From: CAZDDB01 sp963843285
GTDB lineage: Bacteria; Acidobacteriota; HRBIN11; JAKEFK01
Reading direction: 5' to 3'
Assembly (NCBI GenBank): GCA_963843285.1
Contig: CAWJJO010000014.1
Span: 119,437-183,436 of the forward strand
DNA: 64,000 nt
Translations under genes and position numbers: made by a program
Shown: positions 51,415-61,507 of the stretch, piece by piece
How positions within the stretch are numbered: the first letter of the stretch is position 1
Layout of the letters: every line of letters begins with the position of its first letter
Notes under the pieces: generated by a model
Told to the model about the DNA's origin: nothing
Seen by the model: only the letters and a program-made list of their open reading frames with translations
Database searches by the model: none

Positions 51415-52902
51415 ATGGTGCTCGTGAAAAATATTGCGATTTTGATACTTCTGTTTGCGCTGAACAACACTGCGTTCACTGAGACCAAAACCTACATCGG
51501 ACAGAGTCGTGACGAATGCGCGCGCACCCGTTTCGTTTGCCCTGAAGGAGAAGAATACTTCTCCGATTCGAAGGGATGCGGATGTGAAAAGAAGACGGCC
51601 GCGAATCCCGCGCCTTCCGGACTGCCGATCGATTCCTTGATTGAGAAGGAGTATGCATCGCTCGACGCCTTATATAAGCAACTGCATACAAATCCGGAGC
51701 TTTCCTATCACGAGGTAAATACATCTGCGCGAATCGCGGAAGAACTGCGCAAGGCCGGCTTCGAAGTTACTGAAAAACTCGGGGAATATCCGGATCCGAA
51801 ACTCACGGGCTATGGAATTGTAGCCGTTTTGAAAAACGGCCAGGGGCCGACCGTTCTCGTTCGAACAGATATGGATGCTCTGCCGCTGGAAGAAAAGACG
51901 GGCTTGCCTTATGCAAGTAAAGTAAGGACAAAGAACGACGCGGGCGATGATGTCTCCGTGATGCATGCTTGCGGTCATGACCTCCACATGACGGTGTTTG
52001 TCGGAACCGCGCGTGTGTTGAGTGCTCTGCGAAGTCAGTGGCATGGAACTTTGGTCATGGTCGGTCAACCGGCGGAAGAGATTGCGCCCGGCGGAGCGGA
52101 CGCGATGCTGAAAGCAGGACTCTACACAAAGTTTCCAAAGCCGGATTACTGCCTGGCTCTTCACGACGATGCAACGCTTGCAACCGGAAAGATCGGCTGG
52201 GTTGAAGGCTACGCAATGGCAAACGCGGACACTGTGGATATCACGATCCGCGGCGCAGGCGGTCATGGGGCGTCTCCCAACACAACCAAAGACCCGATCG
52301 TCATCGCATCGGAAGTCGTGGTGGCTCTCCAGACAATTGTGAGCCGCGAAGCTCCGCCAGGTCAATTCGCTGTGGTGACAGTCGGTTCCTTTCATGGAGG
52401 AACCAAACACAATATCATTCCCGATGATGCAAAACTGCAATTGACGGTCCGATCGTACACGAACGAAGTTCGCCAGCTGTTGCTTTCGGCCATCGTAAGA
52501 ATCACAAACGGAATTACGCAGGCCGCAGGTGTTCCAGCCGGACGTGAACCGATCATCGATCTGCATCCGGAAAAAATCGTGCCTGCCGTCTACAATAATC
52601 CTGAACTGGTAAAGGCAACGGTATCTGCGCTACAGCAGGCCCTGGGAAGCAACAATGTAATGGAACGCACTCCGATTGGCGCGGCCGAAGATTTCAGCCG
52701 GTACAGTCTCGATGATCACAGTGTGCCCTCGTTCCTGTTCTGGCTGGGAGCCGTCGATCCGGCGAAAATTCTAGAAAGCGAGAAAACAAAAACGCCGCTG
52801 CCGTCATTGCACTCTCCATTGTTTGCGCCGGTGCCGGAAACGACGATCCGGACAGGTATCAAGGCGATGACCAGCGCTGTATTGAATCTGATGAAACCGT
52901 AA
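51415..52902 (+). CDS. Exported M20-family amidohydrolase/peptidase
   Basis: 495 residues from the ATG at 51415, with signal helix NIAILILLFALNNTAFT. A short cysteine-containing segment follows (DECARTRFVCPEGEEYF, GCGCEKK) that is atypical for the family. The M20D core begins LDALYKQLHTNPELSYHE; metal ligands are in MHACGHDLHM and GQPAEEIAPGGAD; the lid domain contains IRGAGGHGASPNTTKDP. This subfamily hydrolyses N-acyl amino acids, hippurate or indole conjugates; the exact substrate is unknown. Adjacent to the DUF885 gene but on the other strand. Confidence 0.9.
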   Translation: MVLVKNIAILILLFALNNTAFTETKTYIGQSRDECARTRFVCPEGEEYFSDSKGCGCEKKTAANPAPSGLPIDSLIEKEYASLDALYKQLHTNPELSYHEVNTSARIAEELRKAGFEVTEKLGEYPDPKLTGYGIVAVLKNGQGPTVLVRTDMDALPLEEKTGLPYASKVRTKNDAGDDVSVMHACGHDLHMTVFVGTARVLSALRSQWHGTLVMVGQPAEEIAPGGADAMLKAGLYTKFPKPDYCLALHDDATLATGKIGWVEGYAMANADTVDITIRGAGGHGASPNTTKDPIVIASEVVVALQTIVSREAPPGQFAVVTVGSFHGGTKHNIIPDDAKLQLTVRSYTNEVRQLLLSAIVRITNGITQAAGVPAGREPIIDLHPEKIVPAVYNNPELVKATVSALQQALGSNNVMERTPIGAAEDFSRYSLDDHSVPSFLFWLGAVDPAKILESEKTKTPLPSLHSPLFAPVPETTIRTGIKAMTSAVLNLMKP

Positions 52903-52914
52903 AAACGCAAGTCG

Positions 52915-52962
52915 CAAGCAGGATGCCTGCGGGCCCTAACGCATGCGGGACACCTGCGCTCC
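52915..52962. repeat. Intergenic palindromic repeats
   Basis: GCAGGATGCCTGC and GCATGCGGGACACCTGC lie between convergent genes. They belong to the same style of unit as those at 4.4 and 5.8 kb. Confidence 0.55.
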
Positions 52963-53259
52963 AATTTTCCAGCCGAATTTTTTCAGATCGATACGGCCCG
53001 AGACGGAAAATAAAATCCCTTCTTGTTCCAGCATCCGGCGCTGGCGCCGCGCGGTAGGCCCGCCCAGGGAAATCTTTCCACGCGCATTGATCACACGTTG
53101 CCACGGCACGCCGGTTCCGGCCGGCAGCGCATGCAGCGCATAACCGACAAGCCGAGGCTGTCCGTCCATGCCGGCAACCCGGGCGATCTGCCCATAGGTG
53201 GCAACACGCCCTTTGGGGATCCTACGCACCACTTTCCAGATCAGTTCATATCGTGACAT
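52936..53259 (-). CDS. MGMT-fold alkyltransferase-like (ATL) protein
   Basis: 107-residue protein from the ATG at 53259, with the DNA-binding domain of O6-alkylguanine-DNA alkyltransferase: VVRRIPKGRVATYGQIARVAGMDGQPRLVGYALHALPAG. The active-site PCHR motif is replaced by PWQRV (VPWQRVINARGKIS), so the alkyl-accepting Cys is absent. That is the definition of ATL proteins, which flag O6-alkylguanine for nucleotide excision repair instead of repairing it. The longer ORF has an implausible N-terminal tail. Lies between two divergent and convergent genes with no operon. Confidence 0.9.
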   Translation of the reverse strand: MSRYELIWKVVRRIPKGRVATYGQIARVAGMDGQPRLVGYALHALPAGTGVPWQRVINARGKISLGGPTARRQRRMLEQEGILFSVSGRIDLKKFGWKIGAQVSRMR

Positions 53260-53324
53260 GTCTCCGACCATACCACAGAATCTGTTTGACCCGCATCCGA
53301 AAATTAGACGATAATAAACGCACT

Positions 53325-53864
53325 GTGCTAAGGTCGTCTTTCCTTCTGGTTTGTCTGTTCTGCTGCGCCATTTTGTCCGCCAGTACAATGCAGTTCCTGG
53401 ATCTGGATCAACTGACGAAGTCTGCAAATGTGATTGTAATCGGAACCGTGCTTGGTTCGGAAGCACGCTGGGAAAAACAACACACCGATATCGGAACGAT
53501 TACAACGGTCGAAGTTTCCACGTACTTGAAATCAGGCCCCACTCAACCACGCGTAATTTATCTCCATCATCCTGGCGGAAACCCGCCGGTTTTTGAAGGG
53601 AAACAATGGAGCATGAACGTCGACGGCGTACCTCTATTCAAACAGGGCCAACGCGGAATGTTCTTTCTCCAAAAGAAGGGGCAATTTTTCGAGCTTGTAG
53701 GATGGGTCCAGGGATTGTTCGAAATCAGAAACACAGCGAGCGGCCAGGAAATCGTCACCCGAAGCCTGGATGGAGTCGTTTTCGTCAATGAATTGCCCGA
53801 TTCTATTCCGGCGGAGATGACGCTCAATCAACTTGTGTCCGAAGTAAAGAGAAGGGTCCGGTGA
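53325..53864 (+). CDS. Exported hypothetical protein
   Basis: About 179 residues, start taken at a GTG at 53325 that gives signal peptide VLRSSFLLVCLFCCAILSAS. The mature domain is beta-rich (ANVIVIGTVLGSEARWEKQHTDIGTITTVEVSTYLKSG), a pattern common in secreted proteins that accompany a matrixin-like protease. The stop overlaps the GTG of the next gene by 4 bp, so the two genes are translationally coupled and probably act together. No family function known. Confidence 0.65.
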   Translation: MLRSSFLLVCLFCCAILSASTMQFLDLDQLTKSANVIVIGTVLGSEARWEKQHTDIGTITTVEVSTYLKSGPTQPRVIYLHHPGGNPPVFEGKQWSMNVDGVPLFKQGQRGMFFLQKKGQFFELVGWVQGLFEIRNTASGQEIVTRSLDGVVFVNELPDSIPAEMTLNQLVSEVKRRVR

Positions 53865-54805
53865 AACGAGTTACTGCCGCCTTATTGATTCTCTTGATGG
53901 CAGTTGCCGCAAGTCCTGCATTTGAAGTGAAACCGCTACGGGAAATCGGCGATACTGCTTTCATCCGATGGTCTATCTCTTCGATTCCCGTTCCATTTGT
54001 CGTCGACTCCAAAGGATCTGAAGATGCAGGATCCGCAGAAACTACAGACGCGATTGTCCAGGCTTTCTCCGCCTGGCAAAATGTTTCGAAACAGACAATG
54101 CGATTTACGTTTTCCGGACAGCGAACGCCTGCAGTTACCAATTGCACCGACCGGATCAACAGCCTTCTCTGGGTAGAGAAGAATTGGCCTCTCTCTTCTG
54201 TAGTCCTCGCCGTCACGCGCACAACATTCTTTATCCAGGACCCTCCCGATTTGATCGATGCAGACATCTCCTTTAACGGCGACGACTTCACCTGGAGCGG
54301 ACCTGGAGATTCACAAAACGTGAGTATCCAATCCGTTGCGCAGCATGAGATCGGTCACATGATCGGTCTGCAGCACAGCCAGATTCGAGGAGCGATCATG
54401 CTGCCGGGAGGATCGGACAGCATCGCGCTAGCCAAGGACGATAAAGCGGCGATCCGCTTTTTGTATCCGTCGAGCGTTCCTTCCAAGTTCAAGATTCTGT
54501 CTCCCTTAAAGAAAACCATCGTCCTGGAAGGAAATAGCGCTTTGCCCTTGTTGACGTTTCGCTGGACCCTCCCGGCGGGACTTACTAATTTTGTAGTAGA
54601 GTTTTCCTCTGCGCAGAATTTCTCGCCGACAAGCCAGGTGATCCGCGTTTCAACGGGCACCGCTAATTTTCTGGAAGAATCCAGCTCCCTGCGGAAGCAG
54701 CTTAAGAGCCTGGCAGGCACGCCTAAGAAAATTTTCTGGCATGTCCAGGCCGATTCCTCCTCCGGACGCCAAACAACGAAAACCGCCACTTTCACATTCC
54801 AGTAA
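53861..54805 (+). CDS. Matrixin-like secreted metalloprotease
   Basis: 314 residues from a GTG start overlapping the previous gene, with signal peptide RVTAALLILLMAVAASPAF. Zinc-binding motif SVAQHEIGHMIGLQHSQIRGAIM matches the HExxHxxGxxH of metzincins, with the Met-turn candidate AIMLPG. The N-terminal WSISSIPVPFVVDSKGS and IVQAFSAWQNVSKQTMRF match the start of matrixin catalytic domains. A C-terminal beta-sandwich domain (about residues 210-314, FRWTLPAGLTNFVVEFSSAQNF) is fibronectin-like and probably binds a substrate or the surface. Confidence 0.85.
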   Translation: MKRVTAALLILLMAVAASPAFEVKPLREIGDTAFIRWSISSIPVPFVVDSKGSEDAGSAETTDAIVQAFSAWQNVSKQTMRFTFSGQRTPAVTNCTDRINSLLWVEKNWPLSSVVLAVTRTTFFIQDPPDLIDADISFNGDDFTWSGPGDSQNVSIQSVAQHEIGHMIGLQHSQIRGAIMLPGGSDSIALAKDDKAAIRFLYPSSVPSKFKILSPLKKTIVLEGNSALPLLTFRWTLPAGLTNFVVEFSSAQNFSPTSQVIRVSTGTANFLEESSSLRKQLKSLAGTPKKIFWHVQADSSSGRQTTKTATFTFQ

Positions 54806-55140
54806 GATTTCTCGCAAAGACGCCAAGCCACAAAGAGAATTCAACGCGGAGAACGCGGAAAGCGCAGAGGTGTAAGTAAGGAGATAAGGGAGAAGCTGGA
54901 GATATGGGGTATTCATTGCAAGTGGGGTTGTGAGTGATGTGGGTGAGCACCTTACCGAGATACGGGAACGGATCAGGGTACCAGGATCTTGTTTTCTGCA
55001 TCGCTGTCTGGTTGCCGCCACAGGCGGCGGCTGCCCTTGGCGTTTTTTGCAGCTTAGCGGTTTGCCCTGAGTTCCTTTCCGTGCTTTCCGTGCATTAAAT
55101 TCTTTGAGTCTCAACGCTCTTTATGGTGAAATAGGCAGGC
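54806..55140. other. Intergenic region with dispersed repeat
   Basis: 335 bp before the giant kinase gene. It holds a GCAAAGACGCCAAGCCAC-type repeat near 54812 and repeats of CGCGGAGAACGCGGAAAGCG form. No gene is supported on either strand. The kinase promoter must lie here, but no clear -35/-10 pair is visible. Confidence 0.5.
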
Positions 55141-58100
55141 ATGCAACCAGGACAAACGATTCTACATTACCGGATCGGCAACAAAATCGGCCAGGGGGGA
55201 ATGGGACAGGTCTACAAAGCAGAAGATCTGAAACTGAAACGTTCCGTGGCGATCAAGCTATTACCTCCGGGTTCTGCGGAAGACGAGAAAGCGAAACGGC
55301 GACTGCTTCAGGAAGCCAGGGCGGCCTCGGGGCTCAATCATCCCAATATTGTAACGATCTATTCGATCGAAGAGACGGAAGGCCTTGATTTCATTGTCAT
55401 GGAATATGTGGAGGGGGAAACACTCAGATCCCTGATCAATGACCACGCGCTTGACACCGCTCAGCTTCTGGATCTCGGGTCGCAAATCGCCGACGGCCTG
55501 GCGGCGGCGCATGCAGCCGGATTGATCCACCGCGACATCAAGCCTTCGAACATATTAGTAACACCGCGCGGGCAGGCCAAAATCCTGGACTTCGGTCTGG
55601 CGAAACTTGTCCAGTTCTCGGATGAGCAGCTCAGCTCCGAACAGACGCTCAGCAAATTGACCAAAACCGGCATGATTGTCGGTACCGTTGCGTACATGTC
55701 CCCGGAGCAAACACGCGGGGAGAGTCTCGACTCCCGAACTGATATTTTTTCCCTGGGCTGTGTATTGTACGAAGCCGCAACCGGTAAAGTGCCTTTCTCC
55801 GGCCCGAGCGTTCTTTCGGTGCTGCACGAAATTGCTGTCACGGACCCGCCTGTCCCCAGCAGTATTTCCAAAGATTCGCCACGAGGCCTGGACAGCATCA
55901 TCCAGCGGTCGCTGGCAAAGAATCGCGAGCGCCGCTATTCGTCCGCGGCAGAATTGGCTGAGGCTTTACGCGGACTCCGATTTGCAAGCCGATACCAGAT
56001 CATCCGCGAGATCGGACGCGGCGGCATGGGTGTGGTACATCTCGCGCGTGACCCGCTTCTCGATCGTGAAGTCGCCATCAAGGTCATCACACCCGATCTG
56101 CTCAGCACGGAGGCGATCGAACGATTCAAACGGGAAGCGCGTGTGGTCGCAAAAATGGATCACCCTGCGATCGTCGGGATCTATGACATCGGCGAACAGG
56201 ACAATTCCCTGTTCTTTGTCATGCCATTTGTCGCGGGCTCGAATCTGCGCTCCTTCTTGAATGAAGGCTCCCTCAGTTTGGGCGATGTGATCGATATCGG
56301 GATTCAGACGGCCGAAGCTCTCGAATACAGTCACTCGAAAGGAGTAGTACACCGCGATATCAAGCCGGAAAATATTCTGGTGTTCCGGCAGGACGGAGGA
56401 GACATCCGTGTCCGAGTCACCGACTTCGGTCTGGCCATGGCATCCACCGAAAGCCGACTCACAAAAACGGGGGCGCTGGTGGGCACCATCTCTTATTTAA
56501 GTCCCGAGCAAGTTTCCGAACGCGAAACGGATGGACGATCCGATATCTATTCCCTCGGGACAGTTCTGTACGAATGTTTGGTTGGCAAACCCCCATTCTC
56601 AGGCGAGATCCAGTCGGTGTTGTATCGCATCGTGCACGAGAATCCACAATCCCCACGCTCTCTGGGTGTGGAAATCAAAGAAGAAATGGAACAGATTTTG
56701 ATGAATTGCCTGGAGAAAGATCCATCGCGGCGCCCGCAACACGCGAAGGAACTTGCCGATGCGCTCGCGCGTCACCGTTCCAAGCTTCAGGAAAGCGATC
56801 GCATCCAGAGAGTCTCCGTAGTTTTCAAGGCATCCGTCCAGTTTCAGCGTCCCGTCCAATCTCCCTTTGTTGCAAGAGAAAAGGAGTTTTCGGAACTTCA
56901 ACGAAGGTTGAATGCGGCTATTCAGGGAGAATGCCAGTTTGCAGTGGTCTCGGGAGAAGCAGGAATCGGGAAAAGCCGTTTGCTCAATGAACTGGAGAAT
57001 CTTGCAAAGGCCCGCAAGATCGGCGTACTTCATGGACGATTTGTGGAACAGGACAAAGCATTTCCTTATCAGGGATTTTGCGAAGCGATCCAGGAGTACT
57101 TTCACACGATTAAAAGCACCAGCTCTCCTGCCGACTTTTCCGATCTGGCGGGCGATCTTGTGACGCTGTTTCCGGTGCTGAATGAAATCGATGACATCCG
57201 GTCTTCCGCAGTCATTGCAAAGTCTGCTGCGGAACCCCGAAGATTTGATGATCGCACATACATTTTTGAGCTTCTCGCGCGTTCGTTGAGCCGCATTGCC
57301 GCGGGCAAGCCTCTTGTATTACTCCTGGAGGATCTGCACGCCGCGGATGTCTCCATCGAAGCCTTACAATACGTGGTCCGGCGACTGGGACCGACGCCCA
57401 CATTGATTGTTGGAACGTACCGCACCACAGAAGTCGTAAAACGCCATCCACTGCTCCGGATGCTCGACAGTTTTCATGACGATCGCCGCTTTGTAACGAT
57501 TCGCCTGGAGCCGTTTTTGCTTTCAGAGCATCATGCACTGTTGGAAACCATCCTTGGAGCCAAAGATCTGGAAGCAAAATTTGTGGAAAAACTGTACGAA
57601 GCGACCGAAGGGAATCCTTATTTTCTAAAGGAGCTGGTTCGTTCGCTGATCGATTCGGGGCGCATCATCAAAATGGATACCGGTTCGTGGAGTCTTTCCG
57701 GAGAAACGTCGATCGTGTGGGAATCGTTGCCGGCTACCATCCAGCAGACGATTGAAAAGCGCGTTGAAGGATTGCCGGAAGAAATCCGCGACACGCTTTC
57801 CGTCGCATCGGTCCTGGGAAAGACGTTTGAGTTTCGCGATCTGGAAACACTTGCAGAAGGAAAATCCGATGTAGAAGACGCAGTAGAACGCCTCTTGCGC
57901 GATGGGTTCCTTCAAGAAGAGCGAGCGACGGTGGGCGACCAGTTGTCTTTTTCAAGCGGTGTGCTGCGTGATGTTTTGTACGCGGCATTATCGCGACGCA
58001 GACGAAGATCGCTGCATCGCAAATATGCGGAACACCTGGAACGAATCAGCGCCGGACAGCTGGAGCGTGTGTATCCACAGCTCGTTCATCATTATTCCAA

Positions 58101-61100
58101 TGCGGATGTTCCGGAAAAAGCGATGGAATACGGGATGAAGCTGGCGCAAAAATCGCTGGATGCTTTCAGCGCGGAAGATGCGGAACGCGCGGTCAGGATG
58201 GTGCTGGATCTTTTGAAAGCGGCCGCTGCAGCCGGGACAGCTGAAGTCCAAACGGAAGGAGAGGCAAGGATGTTGCTGGCGAAGGCTCATCGCATGGCAG
58301 GCGATGCGGATGCGGCACTGCGCGAGCTCGATCTTGCATGCAAAATGCTGGAGCCGCAAAAGAGGGTACTGGCCATGCTGGAAGCGGCGGAGACAGCATG
58401 GGATGCGCGAAAAACAGAAGAGGCAAAACGGTGGGTAGAGCGGGGACTCGATTCCGCCCGAGCCGTTGAAGATTCTGCCGGTCGGGCCAGGCTATTGTCG
58501 ATCGCTGCAACACTGGCAAATCTCCGCGGCGAATACGAGAAAGCCAAAGAATATTTGCAGGAAGCGGAAACGCTCCAGCCCGCGAAGGAAAAAGAAGAAA
58601 AAATACCTGCAGGCGGGACTCTGATAGTCGCCCTTCCCGTAGCAATCCAGCAAATGTTGCCTGTATCCCTGAAGCTGACGGAAGAAACTGAAATTGCAGC
58701 CAATGTATTTGAGACTCTTCTCACAACCGATGCTCAGGGAAATTTGATCCCCTGTCTGGCAGAGCACTGGGAAGTCCAAAACGACGGAAAATCATTCTTG
58801 TTTACGATTCGAAACAACGTGCGGATGCACAACGGCCGTGATCTGACCGCCGAAGAAGTGCGCGCTTCGTTTCAAACCGCGACGCAACAGGGAGGGGAAA
58901 GCCTTCCTCCCGCCTTTGCCGCCATCCGGGAAATGACAACAGTTTCCGGAAATCAAATACGAATGGATCTTCGCGAACCTCTACCGATCTTTCCCGCTCT
59001 GCTGGCGGACCACAGTACGGGAATCGCCGCTGATGCCGGGAAAATCGGCACTGGCCCGTTCCGAATTCGATCCTTTGAGCAAAATCATGTGCTTTTGGAA
59101 CGCAACTCCGATTACTGGGGTGGCTCTCCCCCTTTTCTCGATGCGATTGAATTTCGTGGAGGGTTGAGCGCGTCGGAAATTGCGACCGGCTTTCGATCCG
59201 GAAAGTTTGATCTCGGAAGCGATTTGCATCCCGGGGAACTGGAAGAAATTTTGCGAGACCGGCGTTTGCGCGCAAGTCTTGTAGAGGCGCCCAAGAAAAA
59301 TATCTATTTTGTTCTGTTCCATGATTCCAGTCCGGTTTGTGGAATTCCCGCGGTTCGTCAGGCGCTTTGCGGTATCGTACGGACACAAGATCTTGTGCGT
59401 GGGACACTGGGACGGTTTGCGCAGCCGGCAGAGGGAATCTTCCCACCAGGAATTCTAGGACACGATCCCGGTCGCAGACGTTATTCGTTGACGCAAGAAA
59501 AGGCGCTCGATCTGATTGAATCATCGGGCATTGCCAGGCCGGTGCAGCTCAAAGCTTCCGTCCATCCGGTTCTTCAAGATCGATATGCTTCGCTGACCGA
59601 AGCGCTGTTGAAAATCTGGAATGAGCTGGGGATTCAGGTCACCATCGTGACTCCAACCATGGAATCGTATCTGGAGACGAATGGCAGGAACGAAGGGATT
59701 GATCTCATGATAGGAAGATGGATCGCAGATTATGACGATCCGGATAACTTTACGTATTCTCTTTTTCATTCGAAAGCGGGCCGTTTCCGGTACCATTGCT
59801 CCGGTGAACTGGATCGTTTGATGGAAGAAGCGCGAGCCGAGAGCCGGCCACAGTTGCGCGAAAGACTGTACCGCAAAATCGAGAATCAGATGATTGAATC
59901 GCATTTTTTCCTGCCTTTATTGCATGACATCGATTACCGTGTTGTCAGTCCCAAAGTCCGCGGACTTACGCTGAGAAGCAGTCCGCCTTTCGTGAACTAT
60001 TCGGCGCTCGGAAAAGAAGAAAAATTGCCGCTTCAGCGAAGAACAGGCGGAGGGATGATCTGTGTGCCGATACAGGAAGCATTCAAGGAGCTGGACCCTT
60101 CAACAGTTGCTTCCACATGGCTTGCAGAAGCTCTTCCGAGCGTATTTGAAACGCTCACAGTCGAAGCACCTGGAGCGGGTATTGCGCCGTTGCTTGCATC
60201 CGAATTTCGGGCGGAGGAAGGCGGACGGAAATTTCGATTTCGTTTGCGGGAAGATGTCCGATTTCACGATGGGCGCCGGGTTACAGCAAGAGATGTGCGT
60301 CATTCTTTTGAGCACCTGTTGCAAAATGAACAGAGCGCCAGCCGCTTCTTGCTTTCTCCGATTCAGGGCGCAAAAGAACTTTTAGGCGGTTTGCGGGGAG
60401 AACTGAAAGGTTTTCGTATCTTCTCCGCATTGGAATTTACGATTGAATTGGATCAGCCTGTTTCTTTTTTTCCGGCGCTTCTGGCTTATACGCCTGCAGC
60501 CATCGTTCCGGAAGGAGATCACAATTTCAAGGGAACATGGCAAAGCGGTTGTGTCGGAACCGGCCCTTTCCGTGTAGCGCGTTTTGAACCGGGAATACTT
60601 CTTGAACTCGAAGCGAATCCGAATTACTGGCGGCAGGGTTATCCGAAGTCTGATGGAATTCTTTTCACGCTGGGAGTCTCGGCGCAGGAAACCTTGTCCG
60701 GTTTTCGTTCCGGAAGGTTCTCGATTGCGTCCTTTTTGAAACCGGACGATGTGGAGGCTCTCCGGCATGATTCGCAGTTTGCGCCACAATATCGGGAAGT
60801 TCCAATACTCTCCAGTTCCTCTGCTGTTCTTAACATCCATAAAGGACCGCTTGTAGACGAAACCTTAAGACATCTTTTGGTCCAGTCTGTAGATGTGGAA
60901 ACAATTGTCCGGCGTGTCATGGGGCGTCTGGCGACTCCTGCTACGGGAATCATTCCTCCAGGTTTACTTGGTTACGAATCATCCTCGCGGAGGCCATCCG
61001 CACCGGTACAGACAGCGAAAGGAAGACCGGTCGAGTTAACGATGATTGTGAGTCCCGCTTTCAGAGGAGCGTTTTCTCCGATGGTTCCGGAGCTTGTGAA

Positions 61101-61503
61101 GTCCTGGGAGGCAGCAGGTTTTCAAATCAGCCTTTTGCCTCAAACAGATGAATTACGAAAATCCGCTGGTTGCGACATTTTTCTTTCCGGATGGGTGGGT
61201 GATTATCCCGATGCGGATTCCTTTATCCAGGGATTCTTGCATTCAACGGAAGGCTACATGGGAGCCTTCTGCGGCACACCGGAGATCGACCGACTCATCG
61301 AAAGAGGACGTACCGAGACAAATCCTGAAAATCGTCACGACATTTATCGTGAAGCTGAGGAAGTGATCGCGCGACGCGCTCTTCTTCTGCCCCTTTTCTA
61401 TGATCTTACGTACCGTTTTGCAAGACCCGAAGTGGAAGACTTTGAGATGACCTTCTCTACCTCGCAGCCGGTCCCTTACGAAAAACTCTGGATCCGGCGG
61501 TGA
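55141..61503 (+). CDS. Giant fusion: two Ser/Thr kinases, ATPase, TPRs and two family-5 solute-binding domains
   Basis: 2120-residue single reading frame. Kinase 1 (about 10-275): GNKIGQGGMGQVYKAED, VAIKLLPPG, HRDIKPSNILV (HRD about 130), DFGLAKL (about 150). Kinase 2 (about 283-545): REIGRGGMGVVHLARD, VAIKVITPD, HRDIKPENILVF (about 404), DFGLAMA (about 428). Both keep catalytic Lys, Asp and DFG. A STAND/AAA_16-type ATPase follows, with Walker A GEAGIGKS at about 605. TPR-like helices occupy about 950-1150. Two SBP_bac_5 domains then follow, about 1158-1625 (GGTLIVALPVAIQQMLPVSL) and about 1636-2120 (GGGMICVPIQEAFKEL), each with PxLAExWE and FxLRxxVxxHDGR. No signal peptide or membrane helix is visible, so the ligand domains would be cytoplasmic. 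Probably a ligand-gated signalling protein; the arrangement is very unusual. Confidence 0.9.
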   Translation: MQPGQTILHYRIGNKIGQGGMGQVYKAEDLKLKRSVAIKLLPPGSAEDEKAKRRLLQEARAASGLNHPNIVTIYSIEETEGLDFIVMEYVEGETLRSLINDHALDTAQLLDLGSQIADGLAAAHAAGLIHRDIKPSNILVTPRGQAKILDFGLAKLVQFSDEQLSSEQTLSKLTKTGMIVGTVAYMSPEQTRGESLDSRTDIFSLGCVLYEAATGKVPFSGPSVLSVLHEIAVTDPPVPSSISKDSPRGLDSIIQRSLAKNRERRYSSAAELAEALRGLRFASRYQIIREIGRGGMGVVHLARDPLLDREVAIKVITPDLLSTEAIERFKREARVVAKMDHPAIVGIYDIGEQDNSLFFVMPFVAGSNLRSFLNEGSLSLGDVIDIGIQTAEALEYSHSKGVVHRDIKPENILVFRQDGGDIRVRVTDFGLAMASTESRLTKTGALVGTISYLSPEQVSERETDGRSDIYSLGTVLYECLVGKPPFSGEIQSVLYRIVHENPQSPRSLGVEIKEEMEQILMNCLEKDPSRRPQHAKELADALARHRSKLQESDRIQRVSVVFKASVQFQRPVQSPFVAREKEFSELQRRLNAAIQGECQFAVVSGEAGIGKSRLLNELENLAKARKIGVLHGRFVEQDKAFPYQGFCEAIQEYFHTIKSTSSPADFSDLAGDLVTLFPVLNEIDDIRSSAVIAKSAAEPRRFDDRTYIFELLARSLSRIAAGKPLVLLLEDLHAADVSIEALQYVVRRLGPTPTLIVGTYRTTEVVKRHPLLRMLDSFHDDRRFVTIRLEPFLLSEHHALLETILGAKDLEAKFVEKLYEATEGNPYFLKELVRSLIDSGRIIKMDTGSWSLSGETSIVWESLPATIQQTIEKRVEGLPEEIRDTLSVASVLGKTFEFRDLETLAEGKSDVEDAVERLLRDGFLQEERATVGDQLSFSSGVLRDVLYAALSRRRRRSLHRKYAEHLERISAGQLERVYPQLVHHYSNADVPEKAMEYGMKLAQKSLDAFSAEDAERAVRMVLDLLKAAAAAGTAEVQTEGEARMLLAKAHRMAGDADAALRELDLACKMLEPQKRVLAMLEAAETAWDARKTEEAKRWVERGLDSARAVEDSAGRARLLSIAATLANLRGEYEKAKEYLQEAETLQPAKEKEEKIPAGGTLIVALPVAIQQMLPVSLKLTEETEIAANVFETLLTTDAQGNLIPCLAEHWEVQNDGKSFLFTIRNNVRMHNGRDLTAEEVRASFQTATQQGGESLPPAFAAIREMTTVSGNQIRMDLREPLPIFPALLADHSTGIAADAGKIGTGPFRIRSFEQNHVLLERNSDYWGGSPPFLDAIEFRGGLSASEIATGFRSGKFDLGSDLHPGELEEILRDRRLRASLVEAPKKNIYFVLFHDSSPVCGIPAVRQALCGIVRTQDLVRGTLGRFAQPAEGIFPPGILGHDPGRRRYSLTQEKALDLIESSGIARPVQLKASVHPVLQDRYASLTEALLKIWNELGIQVTIVTPTMESYLETNGRNEGIDLMIGRWIADYDDPDNFTYSLFHSKAGRFRYHCSGELDRLMEEARAESRPQLRERLYRKIENQMIESHFFLPLLHDIDYRVVSPKVRGLTLRSSPPFVNYSALGKEEKLPLQRRTGGGMICVPIQEAFKELDPSTVASTWLAEALPSVFETLTVEAPGAGIAPLLASEFRAEEGGRKFRFRLREDVRFHDGRRVTARDVRHSFEHLLQNEQSASRFLLSPIQGAKELLGGLRGELKGFRIFSALEFTIELDQPVSFFPALLAYTPAAIVPEGDHNFKGTWQSGCVGTGPFRVARFEPGILLELEANPNYWRQGYPKSDGILFTLGVSAQETLSGFRSGRFSIASFLKPDDVEALRHDSQFAPQYREVPILSSSSAVLNIHKGPLVDETLRHLLVQSVDVETIVRRVMGRLATPATGIIPPGLLGYESSSRRPSAPVQTAKGRPVELTMIVSPAFRGAFSPMVPELVKSWEAAGFQISLLPQTDELRKSAGCDIFLSGWVGDYPDADSFIQGFLHSTEGYMGAFCGTPEIDRLIERGRTETNPENRHDIYREAEEVIARRALLLPLFYDLTYRFARPEVEDFEMTFSTSQPVPYEKLWIRR

Positions 61504-61507
61504 GTTT

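Noticed and set aside
51670..52566. 298-codon minus-strand ORF
   Set aside because: Shadow of the M20 peptidase, which has clear catalytic motifs.
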